From assembly GCA_944380235.1 (NCBI GenBank), contig CALWHD010000002.1:1-59222 (forward strand): a DNA stretch of 59,222 nt, given 5' to 3'. A model generated the notes under the pieces. It did no database searches, was not told the origin of the DNA, and saw nothing but the letters and a program-made list of their open reading frames with translations. The DNA comes from an uncultured Blautia sp. GTDB taxonomy: Bacteria > Bacillota > Clostridia > Lachnospirales > Lachnospiraceae. The translations under genes and the position numbers were made by a program. This document shows positions 1-10,935 of this stretch, one piece after another. How positions within the stretch are numbered: position 1 is the stretch's first letter; each line of letters opens with the position of its first letter.

Positions 1-1212
1 GAAGGCAAAGACCAGATCGCAAGAGTAGCAGCTATCTCCGCAGGGGATGACGAAGTAGGCGAAATGGTAGCGGACGCTATGGAAAAAGTAAGCAAAGACG
101 GCGTTATCACTATCGAAGAATCCAAGACAATGAAGACAGAACTGGATCTGGTAGAAGGTATGCAGTTTGACCGCGGTTATATTTCCGCATATATGGCAAC
201 AGATATGGATAAGATGGAAGCAGTTCTGGATGATCCGTATATCCTGATCACAGACAAGAAAATTTCCAACATCCAGGATTTGCTGCCGCTGCTGGAGCAG
301 ATCGTAAAGACCGGTGCAAAACTTCTGATCATCGCAGAAGACATTGAAGGCGAAGCGCTTACAACTCTGATTGTAAATAAATTAAGAGGAACTTTCTCTG
401 TATGTGCTGTAAAGGCTCCGGGATACGGCGACAGAAGAAAAGAAATGTTAAAAGATATCGCAATCCTGACAAACGGTACAGTAATTTCTGATGAACTGGG
501 ACTGGAATTAAAAGACACAACTATGGAACAGTTAGGACGTGCAAAATCTGTAAAAGTTCAGAAAGAAAGTACAGTCATTGTTGACGGCATGGGAGACAAA
601 GAAGAAATTGCAGCAAGAGTTGCTCAGATCAAACATCAGATTTCTGAAACAACATCTGAATTTGATAAAGAAAAATTACAGGAAAGACTTGCGAAACTGG
701 CAGGCGGTGTTGCTGTTATCCGCGTAGGCGCTGCAACAGAGACAGAAATGAAAGAAGCAAAACTGCGTATGGAAGACGCATTAAATGCAACAAGAGCAGC
801 AGTAGAAGAAGGTATCATCGCAGGCGGCGGTTCTGCATATATCCACGCTTCCAAGGAAGTAGCAAAAGCTGTAGAGAACCTGGAAGGCGATGAAAGAACA
901 GGTGCAAAGGTTGTATTAAAAGCGCTGGAAGCTCCTCTGTATCACATCGCAGCAAATGCAGGTCTGGAAGGATCTGTTATCATCAATAAAGTAAAAGAGT
1001 CTGAAGTAGGAACAGGATTCGATGCATTACATGAAGAATATGTGGATATGGTGAAGAAAGGAATCCTTGATCCTGCAAAAGTTACCAGAAGCGCACTGCA
1101 GAACGCAACAAGTGTAGCGGGAACTCTGCTTACAACAGAAGCAGTTGTATCTACTATTAAAGAAGACACTCCGGCTATGCCGGCAGGCGGCGCAGGAATG
1201 GGAATGATGTAA
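1..1212 (+). CDS. groL: Chaperonin GroEL (60 kDa), 5' end outside window
   Basis: GroEL forms the double-ring ATP-dependent folding chamber with GroES in the cytoplasm. The reading frame is open from base 1 to the TAA at 1210-1212, giving 403 residues. The family is about 540 residues, so roughly 135-140 N-terminal residues lie upstream. The visible part covers intermediate, apical and C-terminal equatorial segments, including [13 protein letters not shown] at the start and the GGGSAYIHA stretch. It ends in the Gly/Met-rich tail AGGAGMGMM typical of GroEL. groES would be expected just upstream. Identity is certain; only the start is missing. Confidence 0.98.
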   Translation, partial: EGKDQIARVAAISAGDDEVGEMVADAMEKVSKDGVITIEESKTMKTELDLVEGMQFDRGYISAYMATDMDKMEAVLDDPYILITDKKISNIQDLLPLLEQIVKTGAKLLIIAEDIEGEALTTLIVNKLRGTFSVCAVKAPGYGDRRKEMLKDIAILTNGTVISDELGLELKDTTMEQLGRAKSVKVQKESTVIVDGMGDKEEIAARVAQIKHQISETTSEFDKEKLQERLAKLAGGVAVIRVGAATETEMKEAKLRMEDALNATRAAVEEGIIAGGGSAYIHASKEVAKAVENLEGDERTGAKVVLKALEAPLYHIAANAGLEGSVIINKVKESEVGTGFDALHEEYVDMVKKGILDPAKVTRSALQNATSVAGTLLTTEAVVSTIKEDTPAMPAGGAGMGMM

Positions 1213-1261
1213 GAAAAGAGAGGGACTGGTGCAAAGCCTGAGGCTTTGCCGGTCACCTGAA

Positions 1262-1304
1262 ACAGACGGCTTCTTAACAGGATTGAGAAGCCGTCTGTTG
1301 TTTT
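1262..1304 (+). terminator. Rho-independent terminator after groL
   Basis: A 13-bp arm at 1262-1274 (ACAGACGGCTTCT) pairs perfectly with 1286-1298 across an 11-nt loop, followed by TGTTTT. A smaller GC hairpin (GCAAAGCC/GGCTTTGC, 1231-1249) sits between the stop codon and this stem. Confidence 0.85.
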
Positions 1305-1401
1305 AGACAGAAGCAGGTTCCGTTCTTGCAACCGCCTTTTTTTTGTGCTACACTGTTTATCAGATAACTGAAAAAGTAACAACATAGGAGGAAATTAAAA
1401 A

Positions 1402-1901
1402 ATGAACGACTTGTACTCAGAACTGCTTGTGAAAAAAGAGCAGACTCTTAAGGACAAGGCAATCAAAATACTGATGATCCTGTTGATTGTGATCGCAGTA
1501 GCAGCGGGCTTGGTTATTACCCCTCTTGCCTGGATTGTTGTGCTTGGCCTTGGTATTGCGGCATATTTTGTATTCCCCAATCTGGATCTGGAATATGAAT
1601 ATGTATTTGTAAACGGGGAGCTGGATATCGACAGAATTGCTTCCAAGGCAAAGAGAAAAAGAATGCAGAGTTTTGATCTGGCGAAAATGGATATTATGGC
1701 ACCGGTAAAATCTCATAGAATGGATTATCAGAACCATAATACAAATCTGAAAGTGCTGGACTTTTCCTCAGGAAATCCGGAGCACAAGATTTTTGCGATG
1801 ATCATTTCAGGGGAAAAGGAAGTCTACAAAGTCCTGCTGGAGCCGGATCAGGAGCTGATCAGTAATATCCAGAAGACCTGTCCAAGAAAAGTTTTTGTGG
1901 A

Positions 1902-1905
<4 letters not shown>
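1402..1905 (+). CDS. Small membrane protein of unknown function (167 aa)
   Basis: No function is recognised. The start ATG follows AGGAGG at a good distance. Residues 1-20 are charged, then two hydrophobic segments at about 21-39 and 41-58 form a likely membrane hairpin. Residues 60-167 are soluble and mixed alpha/beta in character (NLDLEYEYVFVNGELDID, then a basic patch KAKRKR near 83-88). It could be one of the Lachnospiraceae DUF families with an N-terminal TM pair, but I cannot name it from sequence alone. It stands alone between the groL terminator and guaB, and its last codons carry the guaB -35 box. Coding status is well supported by RBS, length and absence of competing frames. Confidence 0.8.
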
Positions 1906-3419
<1,514 letters not shown>

Positions 3420-3479
3420 ATAGGGTATAAAAGGAGACAGGCGGAGTTTTTGACCTGCCGGTCCTATACAGGAGCTGAG

Positions 3480-3514
3480 GGGTTGTTGCTTAACAGGAGC
3501 GGCAGCCCTTTTGT
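3480..3514 (+). terminator. Terminator after guaB
   Basis: GGGTTGTTGCT (3480-3490 region) pairs with AGCGGCAGCCC through three G-U pairs and is followed by TTTTGT. A small palindrome CAGGAGAATTCCTG lies just downstream. Confidence 0.7.
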
Positions 3515-3570
3515 CTTACAGGAGAATTCCTGTTGTTTGGGCAGGCTGCAGTTTACAAAAGGGATAAAAC

Positions 3571-4338
3571 ATGAAAAAAGCAGAAAGTAATCACTATGGA
3601 GAAAATCATCGGCAAAGAAGACGGATGGAGAGGAAAAAGAGACGCCGGCAGATAAGGAAGAATTTTATACTGCTCTTTGGAGTTTCTGTATTTCTTGTCC
3701 TCACTGTCTGGTTTGGCGGACGGAAGTTTTTTGCGTGGACACACCGGCAGGAACTACTGAAGTCAGAAAATGCATCCTTTATTGGTGCTCCGCCCTTTGA
3801 GGTGGATCTGCTGGATATCAATGAATATTCGAGACCAGGGATTCCGCTGGAAAAGATCAATGGTATTGTGGTGCATTATACGGCAAATCCGGGAAGCACG
3901 GCACAGAATAACCGGGATTATTTTGAGGGACTGAAAGACAGTCACGAGACAAAAGTAAGCAGCCATTTTGTGGTAGGTACTGAAGGCGAGATTGTACAGT
4001 GCATACCAAGCACGGAAGTTGCCTATGCATCCAATTCAAGAAATGACGATACACTGTCCATAGAATGCTGTCATCTGGATGAAACAGGAGAATTTACGGA
4101 GGAAACCTATGTATCCTTAGTCAGGCTTACCGGCTGGCTGTGTCAGCGCTTCGGGCTGGACAGCAGTGATGTGATACGCCATTATGATGTGACAGGGAAG
4201 ATTTGTCCCAAATATTATGTGGATCATCCGGATAAGTGGGAAGAGTTTCTCCAGGACGTAGATGCACAGATAAAAGAAGTGGAGAAGGAAGTAGAAGCAG
4301 CGGCAGAAAACACTGCAAAAAAGGGGCTGGGGTCTTGA
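3571..4338 (+). CDS. Membrane-anchored N-acetylmuramoyl-L-alanine amidase (Amidase_2)
   Basis: Predicted zinc amidase cleaving the bond between MurNAc and L-Ala in peptidoglycan. The 255-residue protein has a very basic N-terminus (RRRMERKKRRR, 16-26), one transmembrane helix at about 31-48, then an extracytoplasmic amidase domain from about 93 to 220. Zinc ligands of the T7-lysozyme/PGRP fold are visible: His102 in VVHYTAN, His204 in IRHYDVTGK and Cys212 in ICPKYY. The C-terminal 40 residues are a charged helix (KEVEKEVEAAAENT). No cell-wall binding repeats are present, so it probably acts close to the membrane. The substrate is inferred from the family. Confidence 0.9.
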   Translation: MKKAESNHYGENHRQRRRMERKKRRRQIRKNFILLFGVSVFLVLTVWFGGRKFFAWTHRQELLKSENASFIGAPPFEVDLLDINEYSRPGIPLEKINGIVVHYTANPGSTAQNNRDYFEGLKDSHETKVSSHFVVGTEGEIVQCIPSTEVAYASNSRNDDTLSIECCHLDETGEFTEETYVSLVRLTGWLCQRFGLDSSDVIRHYDVTGKICPKYYVDHPDKWEEFLQDVDAQIKEVEKEVEAAAENTAKKGLGS

Positions 4339-4356
4339 TACCCCGGCTCTTTGTAT
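4325..4356 (+). terminator. Terminator overlapping the amidase stop codon
   Basis: GCTGGGGT pairs with ACCCCGGC across the stop codon, followed by TCTTTGTATGTT. The U-tract is imperfect, so this is moderate evidence. Confidence 0.5.
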
Positions 4357-4411
4357 GTTATCCTAAATAGTAAGGTTCAAATTTTACCCAAAAAAAAGAA
4401 AGGGGAAAATC

Positions 4412-5884
4412 ATGAAAAAATTAACTGACTTATTAGAAAAAATTCAGTATAAATGTGTACAGGGAACGCTGGACAAAGAAATCACCAGTGTGGTTTCTGA
4501 TTCCAGGAAGGCAGAGGAAGGTTCGCTTTTTATCTGTATCAAAGGAGCTGTCTCTGACGGACATAGGTATGCAGGAGATGTGGTGAAAAGGGGCGCAGAT
4601 GTCCTGGTAGTCCAGGACCCTGTAGAGGTCCCTGAGAATGTGACAGTGATCCAGGTGGAGGACAGCCGTTATGCTATGGCGTATATTTCCGCTGCCTGGT
4701 TTGACTATCCTGCGGAGAAGCTAAAGACAGTAGGAATCACCGGCACAAAGGGAAAGACCACCACCACTTATCTGGTAAAGTCCATTCTGGAAAATGCAGG
4801 ACATAAGACAGGGCTTATTGGAACCATTGAAGCTATCATCGGGGACAGGCGCATACCGGCAGCCAACACGACACCGGAATCCTACCTGGTACAGCAGTAT
4901 TTTGCAGAGATGGTGAAAGAAGGATGCGACAGCGTGGTCATGGAGGTCTCTTCTCAGGGTCTGATGCTTCACAGAACAGCAGGATTCATCTTTGATATCG
5001 GAATTTTCACAAACATTGAGCCGGATCATATCGGGCCTAATGAACATAAAGACTTTGAGGATTATCTTCACTGCAAGTCTCTGCTGTTTCAGCAGTGCAA
5101 AACAGGAATCTTCAACGGGGACGACCAGCATCTGGAGAAGATCCTGGAAGGACACACCTGCCAGGTGGAAACCTTCGGATTTTCCGAAAAAGCAGACTTA
5201 AGGGCTGAGAATACAAGACTGGTGACAGGAAAGGGAACTCTGGGGATTGCCTATGATGTGAGGGGACTGATGAATTTTCCTGTGGAGATCGATCTTCCAG
5301 GAAAATTCAGCGTGTATAATTCCCTGACAGCCGTTGCTGTGTGCCGCCATTTCGGAGTGACAGAAGAGAACATTCAGAAAGCACTGAAAAACGCAAAGGT
5401 CAAGGGAAGGATCGAGATGGTGAAGGTATCAGATGAGTTTACTCTGATGATCGACTATGCTCACAATGCCATGAGCCTGGAAAGTCTTCTTACCACCTTA
5501 AAGGAATATAACCCCAACCGTCTGGTATGTCTCTTCGGCTGCGGCGGGAACCGCTCTAAGCTTCGCAGATATGAGATGGGAGAGGTTTCCGGAAAACTGG
5601 CGAACCTTACTATTATCACTTCCGATAATCCCAGAGATGAGGAACCCCAGGCGATCATTGATGATATTAAGACCGGCATCGGCAGGACTGATGGAAAATA
5701 TGTGGAGATCATTGACAGAAAAGAGGCCATTGCCTATGCCATCCATCACGGACAGCCAGGGGATATCATTGTCCTTGCGGGAAAAGGGCATGAGGACTAT
5801 CAGGAGATCAGAGGAAAAAAATATCCCATGGATGAAAGAGTACTGATCCATGAGATTTTGGAAGAAGATAAAAAAAATAAATGA
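4412..5884 (+). CDS. murE: UDP-MurNAc-L-Ala-D-Glu:meso-DAP ligase
   Basis: MurE adds the third stem-peptide residue in the cytoplasm, using ATP. The 490-residue protein shows the Mur-ligase P-loop TGTKGKTTTT at 110-119, the carbamylation lysine near Lys222 (YLHCKSLLF) and the specificity loop SDNPRDE with DNPR at 405-408. DNPR is the signature of meso-diaminopimelate rather than lysine addition, which predicts DAP-type peptidoglycan. AAAGGGG precedes the ATG. In B. subtilis murE lies between spoVD and mraY. Here it lies 21 kb away, at the head of a priA-def-fmt run. Its stop overlaps the priA start (ATGA at 5881-5884). Confidence 0.97.
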   Translation: MKKLTDLLEKIQYKCVQGTLDKEITSVVSDSRKAEEGSLFICIKGAVSDGHRYAGDVVKRGADVLVVQDPVEVPENVTVIQVEDSRYAMAYISAAWFDYPAEKLKTVGITGTKGKTTTTYLVKSILENAGHKTGLIGTIEAIIGDRRIPAANTTPESYLVQQYFAEMVKEGCDSVVMEVSSQGLMLHRTAGFIFDIGIFTNIEPDHIGPNEHKDFEDYLHCKSLLFQQCKTGIFNGDDQHLEKILEGHTCQVETFGFSEKADLRAENTRLVTGKGTLGIAYDVRGLMNFPVEIDLPGKFSVYNSLTAVAVCRHFGVTEENIQKALKNAKVKGRIEMVKVSDEFTLMIDYAHNAMSLESLLTTLKEYNPNRLVCLFGCGGNRSKLRRYEMGEVSGKLANLTIITSDNPRDEEPQAIIDDIKTGIGRTDGKYVEIIDRKEAIAYAIHHGQPGDIIVLAGKGHEDYQEIRGKKYPMDERVLIHEILEEDKKNK

Positions 5885-8106
5885 GCAGACTTTATGCGGA
5901 TATTATCGTAGATATTTCACAGGAAAAACTGGATAAAACTTTTCAGTATGAGATACCGGAAAATCTTATCTCTCAGACAGAAATCGGAAAAAAAGTGCGG
6001 ATTCCTTTTGGAAACGGCAGGAGGGAACTGACCGGATATGTAGTGGGGATCTCCCGGGAAGCCAAGATCGATCCCAAGAGAATCAAACCCATAACGGCAC
6101 TGGAGGAACAGGGGGTGGAGATTGAATCCCATCTCATCCAGCTTGCTGCGTGGATCGCCAGAAACTATGGTTCTACCATGAACCAGGCACTGAAAACAGT
6201 ACTCCCGGTAAAAGAGAAAGCGGCGGAGAAGGAAAAGCGGCAGATATGTCTCAATGCCTCTGAAGAAGAGGTGAGAAAGCTGAAAGAAGAGTGCGAAAGA
6301 AAGCATTACACTGCAAAACTTCGTCTTTTGGAGGCGCTTTTGAGGGAGAAGACTCTGGATTATACAGAGGCAGTGAAGGAGATGAAGATCAGTACCCCTG
6401 TCATAAAAGGTCTGGAGGAGAAAGGAATCCTTAAAGTAATCAGACAGCGATGCTACCGCAATCCTTTTGAAGGAATGTGCGCAGAGAGAAAATCTTTTCA
6501 GCTTTCCCCGGAGCAGCGGACTGTGACAGAAGAGATCTTCCGGGAGTGGAAACAGGAAAATCCCCGGCCATGTCTCATCAAGGGTGTTACAGGAAGCGGG
6601 AAGACCCAGGTCTATATGGAACTGATCAGTCATGTGTTAAAACAAGGACAGCAGGTAATTGTGCTGATTCCGGAGATTGCCCTGACCTATCAGAATGTTT
6701 CCAGATTTTACAGCAGATTTGGAGACTGCGTTTCCCTTATGAATTCCCGCCTGTCCCAGGGAGAGCGCTTTGACCAGTTTGAGCGGGCAAAGAAAGGGGA
6801 GGTATCTATTGTCATCGGACCGCGTTCGGCTTTGTTTACACCTTTTCCAAACCTTGGGCTGATCCTGATCGATGAAGAGCACGAGACTTCCTACAAAAGT
6901 GAAAAAACTCCCTGTTATCATGCCAGGGAGACTGCCATTGAGAGGGCACGGATGGAAGGGGCTTTTGTGGTCATGGGGTCTGCGTCTCCCAGTGTGGAGA
7001 GTTATTATAAAGGAAAAGAAGGCATCTATAAGCTTTTGTATTTAAACAGCCGCTATGAGCAGCGGGCGCTGCCCACAGTAACTGTGGTGGATCTAAAGGA
7101 GGAACTAAAAACAGGAAACCGCTCTATTTTCAGCAGCAGTCTTACAGAAAAGATCCGGGAACGGCTGAAGAAAAAGGAACAGGTGATCCTTTTCCTCAAC
7201 CGGAGAGGATTCAGCGGGTTTGTGAGCTGCCGTTCCTGTGGGTATGTGATGAAGTGCCCCCACTGTGATGTATCGCTTACAGCTCACAGAAACGGAAAAC
7301 TGATCTGTCACTACTGCGGTTACGAAAGACCTCAGGTGAAAGTCTGTCCCTCCTGCGGATCTCCTTATATCGGCGGATTTAAAGCGGGAACACAGCAGAT
7401 CGAGATGCTGGTGCATAAAAGTTTTCCCGGAGCCCGGGTGCTCCGCATGGACGCAGATACTACCAGAAGAAAAGATGACCATGAGAGGATCCTGGCGGCT
7501 TTTGCAAAAGGTGAGGCAGACATTCTTATTGGGACGCAGATGATCGTCAAAGGACATGATTTTCCCAATGTGACTTTGGTAGGGATTCTTGCAGCAGATC
7601 TGTCCCTTTTTTCTGAAGACTACCGGGCAGCGGAGAAGACTTTTCAGCTGCTTTTGCAGGCAGAGGGACGGGCTGGCAGAGGGAACAGGCCAGGGGAAGC
7701 GGTGATACAGACTTATCATCCGGAACATTACAGTATACAGGCGGCAGCAAGACAGGACTATGAAGCGTTTTATAATGCGGAAATTGGCTACCGTATGCTG
7801 ATGGACTATCCTCCGGCAGCGGCTATGGCAGCGGTGAGAGGAGCCTGTGAAGACCAGGAGCTTTTGGAAAAAGGAATGGAATACTGCCGCAGATATATGG
7901 AAAGTATTTATAAAAAAGAGGATCTGATCCTCATCGGTCCTGCGCCGGAGTCTGTGTCCAGAGTGCAGGATCTGTACAAGATGGTGATCTATATGCGTCA
8001 TCCGGACAGGGAAGTACTGGTAAAAATGAAGAATGCTCTGGAACGATATATTGCTGTAAACAGCGGGTTCCAGAAGATTTATATACAGTTTGATTTTAAT
8101 GTCTGA
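5881..8106 (+). CDS. priA: Primosomal protein N' (replication restart helicase PriA)
   Basis: PriA recognises stalled forks and reloads the replicative helicase. The 741-residue protein has an N-terminal 3'-DNA-binding domain (about 1-105), a superfamily 2 helicase with Walker A GVTGSGKT at 235-242 and DEEH at 331-334, and a zinc-binding insertion. All eight cysteines are present at 450, 453, 459, 462, 476, 479, 489 and 492. Length matches the family. It is translationally coupled to murE through ATGA. The order priA-def-fmt-rsmB-rlmN-prpC-prkC-rsgA-rpe-thiN is the classical Firmicutes arrangement. Confidence 0.97.
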   Translation: MSRLYADIIVDISQEKLDKTFQYEIPENLISQTEIGKKVRIPFGNGRRELTGYVVGISREAKIDPKRIKPITALEEQGVEIESHLIQLAAWIARNYGSTMNQALKTVLPVKEKAAEKEKRQICLNASEEEVRKLKEECERKHYTAKLRLLEALLREKTLDYTEAVKEMKISTPVIKGLEEKGILKVIRQRCYRNPFEGMCAERKSFQLSPEQRTVTEEIFREWKQENPRPCLIKGVTGSGKTQVYMELISHVLKQGQQVIVLIPEIALTYQNVSRFYSRFGDCVSLMNSRLSQGERFDQFERAKKGEVSIVIGPRSALFTPFPNLGLILIDEEHETSYKSEKTPCYHARETAIERARMEGAFVVMGSASPSVESYYKGKEGIYKLLYLNSRYEQRALPTVTVVDLKEELKTGNRSIFSSSLTEKIRERLKKKEQVILFLNRRGFSGFVSCRSCGYVMKCPHCDVSLTAHRNGKLICHYCGYERPQVKVCPSCGSPYIGGFKAGTQQIEMLVHKSFPGARVLRMDADTTRRKDDHERILAAFAKGEADILIGTQMIVKGHDFPNVTLVGILAADLSLFSEDYRAAEKTFQLLLQAEGRAGRGNRPGEAVIQTYHPEHYSIQAAARQDYEAFYNAEIGYRMLMDYPPAAAMAAVRGACEDQELLEKGMEYCRRYMESIYKKEDLILIGPAPESVSRVQDLYKMVIYMRHPDREVLVKMKNALERYIAVNSGFQKIYIQFDFNV

Positions 8107-8153
8107 CACAGAGATACCAAGAAAAGATGAGAAGAACAGAAAGGAAGAAAATT

Positions 8154-8633
8154 ATGGCACTTAGACAAATCAGAATACAGGGAGATGCAATATTGACAAA
8201 AGAATGCAGAAAGGTGGAGAAGATCACGCCGAAGATCCGTGAACTGATCGATGATATGTTTGATACTATGTATGATGCATACGGCGTAGGACTTGCAGCT
8301 CCTCAGGTAGGGATTTTAAAACAGATTGTTGTCATCGACGTGACAGGAGAGGATCCATATGTTCTGATCAATCCGGAGATTATCGAAACATCAGGTTCCC
8401 AGACCGGAGATGAGGGCTGCCTGAGCCTGCCGGGCATGTCAGGGACTGTGACACGCCCCAATTATGTAAAGGTAAAAGCATACAACGAGAATATGGAAGA
8501 ATATATCCTGGAGGGAACAGAGCTTCTTGCCCGTGCAATCTGTCATGAGACAGATCACCTCCACGGAAAAATGTACACAGAGCTGGTGGAAGGCGAATTG
8601 CGCCGCACAAACTATGAGGAGGACGATGAATGA
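8154..8633 (+). CDS. def: Peptide deformylase
   Basis: Removes the formyl group from the N-terminal Met of nascent proteins. The 159-residue protein carries the three metal/catalytic motifs: GVGLAAPQ (44-51), EGCLSLPG (87-94, Cys metal ligand) and HETDH (131-135, two His ligands and the catalytic Glu). I start at ATG 8154, which follows AAGGAAG and gives the conserved MALRQIR start. An upstream in-frame ATG at 8127 has only a weak RBS and would add nine basic residues. The stop overlaps the fmt ATG, coupling deformylase to formyltransferase. Confidence 0.96.
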   Translation: MALRQIRIQGDAILTKECRKVEKITPKIRELIDDMFDTMYDAYGVGLAAPQVGILKQIVVIDVTGEDPYVLINPEIIETSGSQTGDEGCLSLPGMSGTVTRPNYVKVKAYNENMEEYILEGTELLARAICHETDHLHGKMYTELVEGELRRTNYEEDDE

Positions 8634-9577
8634 GAGTAGTCTTTATGGGAACCCCGGATTTTGCTGTGGGTACTTTGGAGGAACTGATAAAATCCGGTCA
8701 TGAAGTTGCAGCTGTAGTGACCCAGCCTGATAAACCAAAGGGCAGGGGAAAAACTCTGATGCCCACCCCGGTAAAGGAAACCGCAGTAAAATATCAGATT
8801 CCGGTATATCAGCCTAAAAGAGTAAGAGAAGAAGGATTTGTGGAGACTCTGCGTGGTCTTCATCCCGATGTGATCGTGGTGGCGGCATTCGGACAGATCA
8901 TCACAAAAGAAATTCTGGAAATGCCCAGATTCGGCTGTGTGAACGTCCATGCCTCCCTGCTTCCCGCCTATCGGGGCGCCGCACCTATCCAGTGGGCGGT
9001 GATAAACGGCGAGAAAGAATCAGGCGTGACCATTATGCAGATGGATCAGGGGCTTGACACTGGAGATATGATTGAGTCTGTGACAGTGCCTCTGGCAGAA
9101 GATGAGACCGGTGGAAGTCTTTTTGACAAGCTGAGCGAAGCAGGTGCAAAATTATGTGTCAAAGTGCTTAGAGATATGGAAGAAGGAAAGGTAGTCCGTA
9201 CACCTCAGCCAAAAGAAAGCACCACGGCTTATGCGGGAATGATCGATAAGAAGATGGGAAAAATAGACTGGAGAAAATCTGCCGGACAGATCGAACAGCT
9301 GATCCGGGGCTTAAATCCATGGCCCAGCGCTTATACCAGACTTGGGGGAAAGAACCTGAAGATCTGGAAGGCGGCTGTGGAGGAAAGCAGCACTGAGAAG
9401 GCTCCCGGAACAGTGATTCAGGTACGTCCTGACAGCTTCCTGGTCCAGACAGGAGCGGGGGCACTGCGGGTGCTGGAACTTCAGCTGGAAGGAAAAAAAC
9501 GAATGGATACTGCTTCTTTCCTGCGGGGCGCCAGCGTTTCCGAAGGGGAAGTGTTAGGTGAGGATACAAAGGACTGA
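8630..9577 (+). CDS. fmt: Methionyl-tRNA formyltransferase
   Basis: Formylates initiator Met-tRNA using 10-formyl-tetrahydrofolate. The 315-residue protein has the N-terminal formyltransferase Rossmann domain starting MRVVFMGTPDFAV, and the catalytic set Asn105, His107 (NVHASLLPAYRG) and Asp143 (QGLDTGDM). A C-terminal tRNA-binding OB domain follows from about residue 205. Length is normal. It overlaps def by four bases and is followed after 5 nt by rsmB. Confidence 0.97.
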   Translation: MRVVFMGTPDFAVGTLEELIKSGHEVAAVVTQPDKPKGRGKTLMPTPVKETAVKYQIPVYQPKRVREEGFVETLRGLHPDVIVVAAFGQIITKEILEMPRFGCVNVHASLLPAYRGAAPIQWAVINGEKESGVTIMQMDQGLDTGDMIESVTVPLAEDETGGSLFDKLSEAGAKLCVKVLRDMEEGKVVRTPQPKESTTAYAGMIDKKMGKIDWRKSAGQIEQLIRGLNPWPSAYTRLGGKNLKIWKAAVEESSTEKAPGTVIQVRPDSFLVQTGAGALRVLELQLEGKKRMDTASFLRGASVSEGEVLGEDTKD

Positions 9578-9582
9578 GGATT

Positions 9583-10935
9583 ATGATAAAGAAAGTAAAT
9601 CTAAGGGAGCTGATCCTGGAGATACTGCTGGAAATTTCCAGAACCGGGGAGTACAGCCACCTGGTGATCCGCGGTACTCTGGAAAAATATCAGTACCTGG
9701 AAAAACAGGAGCGCGCTTTTATCGCCAGAGTCTGCGAGGGAACTTTGGAGTACAGACTCCGCCTGGATTACATTATTGACCAGTTTTCTACTGTTCCTGT
9801 GGAGAAGATGAAGCCTGTTATCCGGGAACTTCTCAGAAGCAGTGTGTATCAGCTTCTGTATATGGACCGAGTGCCGGACAGCGCTGTGTGCAATGAGGCA
9901 GTGAAGCTGGCACGAAAGAGAGGTTTTTATAATCTCGCGGGATTTGTCAACGGTGTGCTGAGAAAAATCGCAAGAGAGTATGGAAGCGTACATTTTCCGG
10001 GGAAGGAGAAGGAGAGAGAATATCTGTCAGTGATCTACTCTGTTCCACTGTGGCTGACGGAACAGTTTCTGAGCCGGTTCGGCTTTGAGACCACAGAAAA
10101 GATATTTGAGGCGTTTCTTGAGAAAAAACATACGACAGTAAGAATCCGGGAATTCCATACAGACAGAAAACAAGTGCTGGAGAGTTTAAAAGAACAGAAT
10201 GTGGAAGTGGAGGAAGCTCCCTATGTCAAAGGGGCTCTGTATCTGAAAAATTATGATTATCTTCCCGCTCTTGCAGCTTTCAGGGAAGGAAAGATCCAGG
10301 TACAGGATGTAAGTTCCATGCTGGTGGCCGATATCGCCGATCCCAGGGAAGGCGACTATGTGATCGATCTGTGCGCAGCTCCCGGTGGCAAAGCTCTCTG
10401 CATTGCGGATAAGATGCATGGCACGGGAATTGTGGATGCCCGGGACATCAGTGAGTATAAGACAGATCTGATCCGGGAAAATGCCCAAAGGCAGCATCTG
10501 GACAATGTAAAAGTATCTGTAAAGGACGCTTCGGTCCTGGATTCAGAGTCTCTGGAAAAAGCAGATATCTTAATTGCGGATGTGCCCTGCTCCGGCTGGG
10601 GTGTCATCGGAAGAAAAGCAGATATTAAATACAATACAAGTCTGGGAGCAGTGACTGAACTTGCAGAACTGCAGAAAAAGATCCTGGAACAGGCTGCGAC
10701 TTATGTAAAACCGGGAGGAACTCTCATTTACAGCACCTGTACCCTGACAGAAGAAGAGAATACAGAAAATGTCAGATGGTTTGCAGAACATTTCCCTTAT
10801 GAGCTGGACAGTCTGGACCCTTTCTTGTGTGAAGAATTAAAAAGCAGCACTACCGGGGAAGGATATCTGCAGCTGCTCCCGGGCGTACATCAGTGCGATG
10901 GATTTTTTATAGCAAGGTTTAAGAGGAAGAAATAG
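9583..10935 (+). CDS. rsmB: 16S rRNA m5C967 methyltransferase
   Basis: Methylates C967 (E. coli numbering) of 16S rRNA. The 450-residue protein has an N-terminal NusB-like RNA-binding domain (about 1-135) and a C-terminal SAM-dependent methyltransferase. The SAM motif VIDLCAAPGGK is followed by the two cysteines of the m5C mechanism: Cys336 in DVPCSGWG and Cys386 in YSTCTL, the latter being the expected nucleophile. Their 50-residue separation equals that in E. coli RsmB. The next gene starts on the base after its TAG. Confidence 0.95.
   Translation: MIKKVNLRELILEILLEISRTGEYSHLVIRGTLEKYQYLEKQERAFIARVCEGTLEYRLRLDYIIDQFSTVPVEKMKPVIRELLRSSVYQLLYMDRVPDSAVCNEAVKLARKRGFYNLAGFVNGVLRKIAREYGSVHFPGKEKEREYLSVIYSVPLWLTEQFLSRFGFETTEKIFEAFLEKKHTTVRIREFHTDRKQVLESLKEQNVEVEEAPYVKGALYLKNYDYLPALAAFREGKIQVQDVSSMLVADIADPREGDYVIDLCAAPGGKALCIADKMHGTGIVDARDISEYKTDLIRENAQRQHLDNVKVSVKDASVLDSESLEKADILIADVPCSGWGVIGRKADIKYNTSLGAVTELAELQKKILEQAATYVKPGGTLIYSTCTLTEEENTENVRWFAEHFPYELDSLDPFLCEELKSSTTGEGYLQLLPGVHQCDGFFIARFKRKK

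Noticed and set aside
5917..6633. 238-residue minus-strand frame opposite the priA N-terminus
   Set aside because: Antisense to a certain gene, with no RBS and no recognisable motif.
7105..8109. 334-residue open frame on the minus strand, opposite priA
   Set aside because: It lies wholly within priA, has no RBS, is rich in Ser, His and Cys in no domain pattern, and priA is certain. It is a shadow of codon bias.
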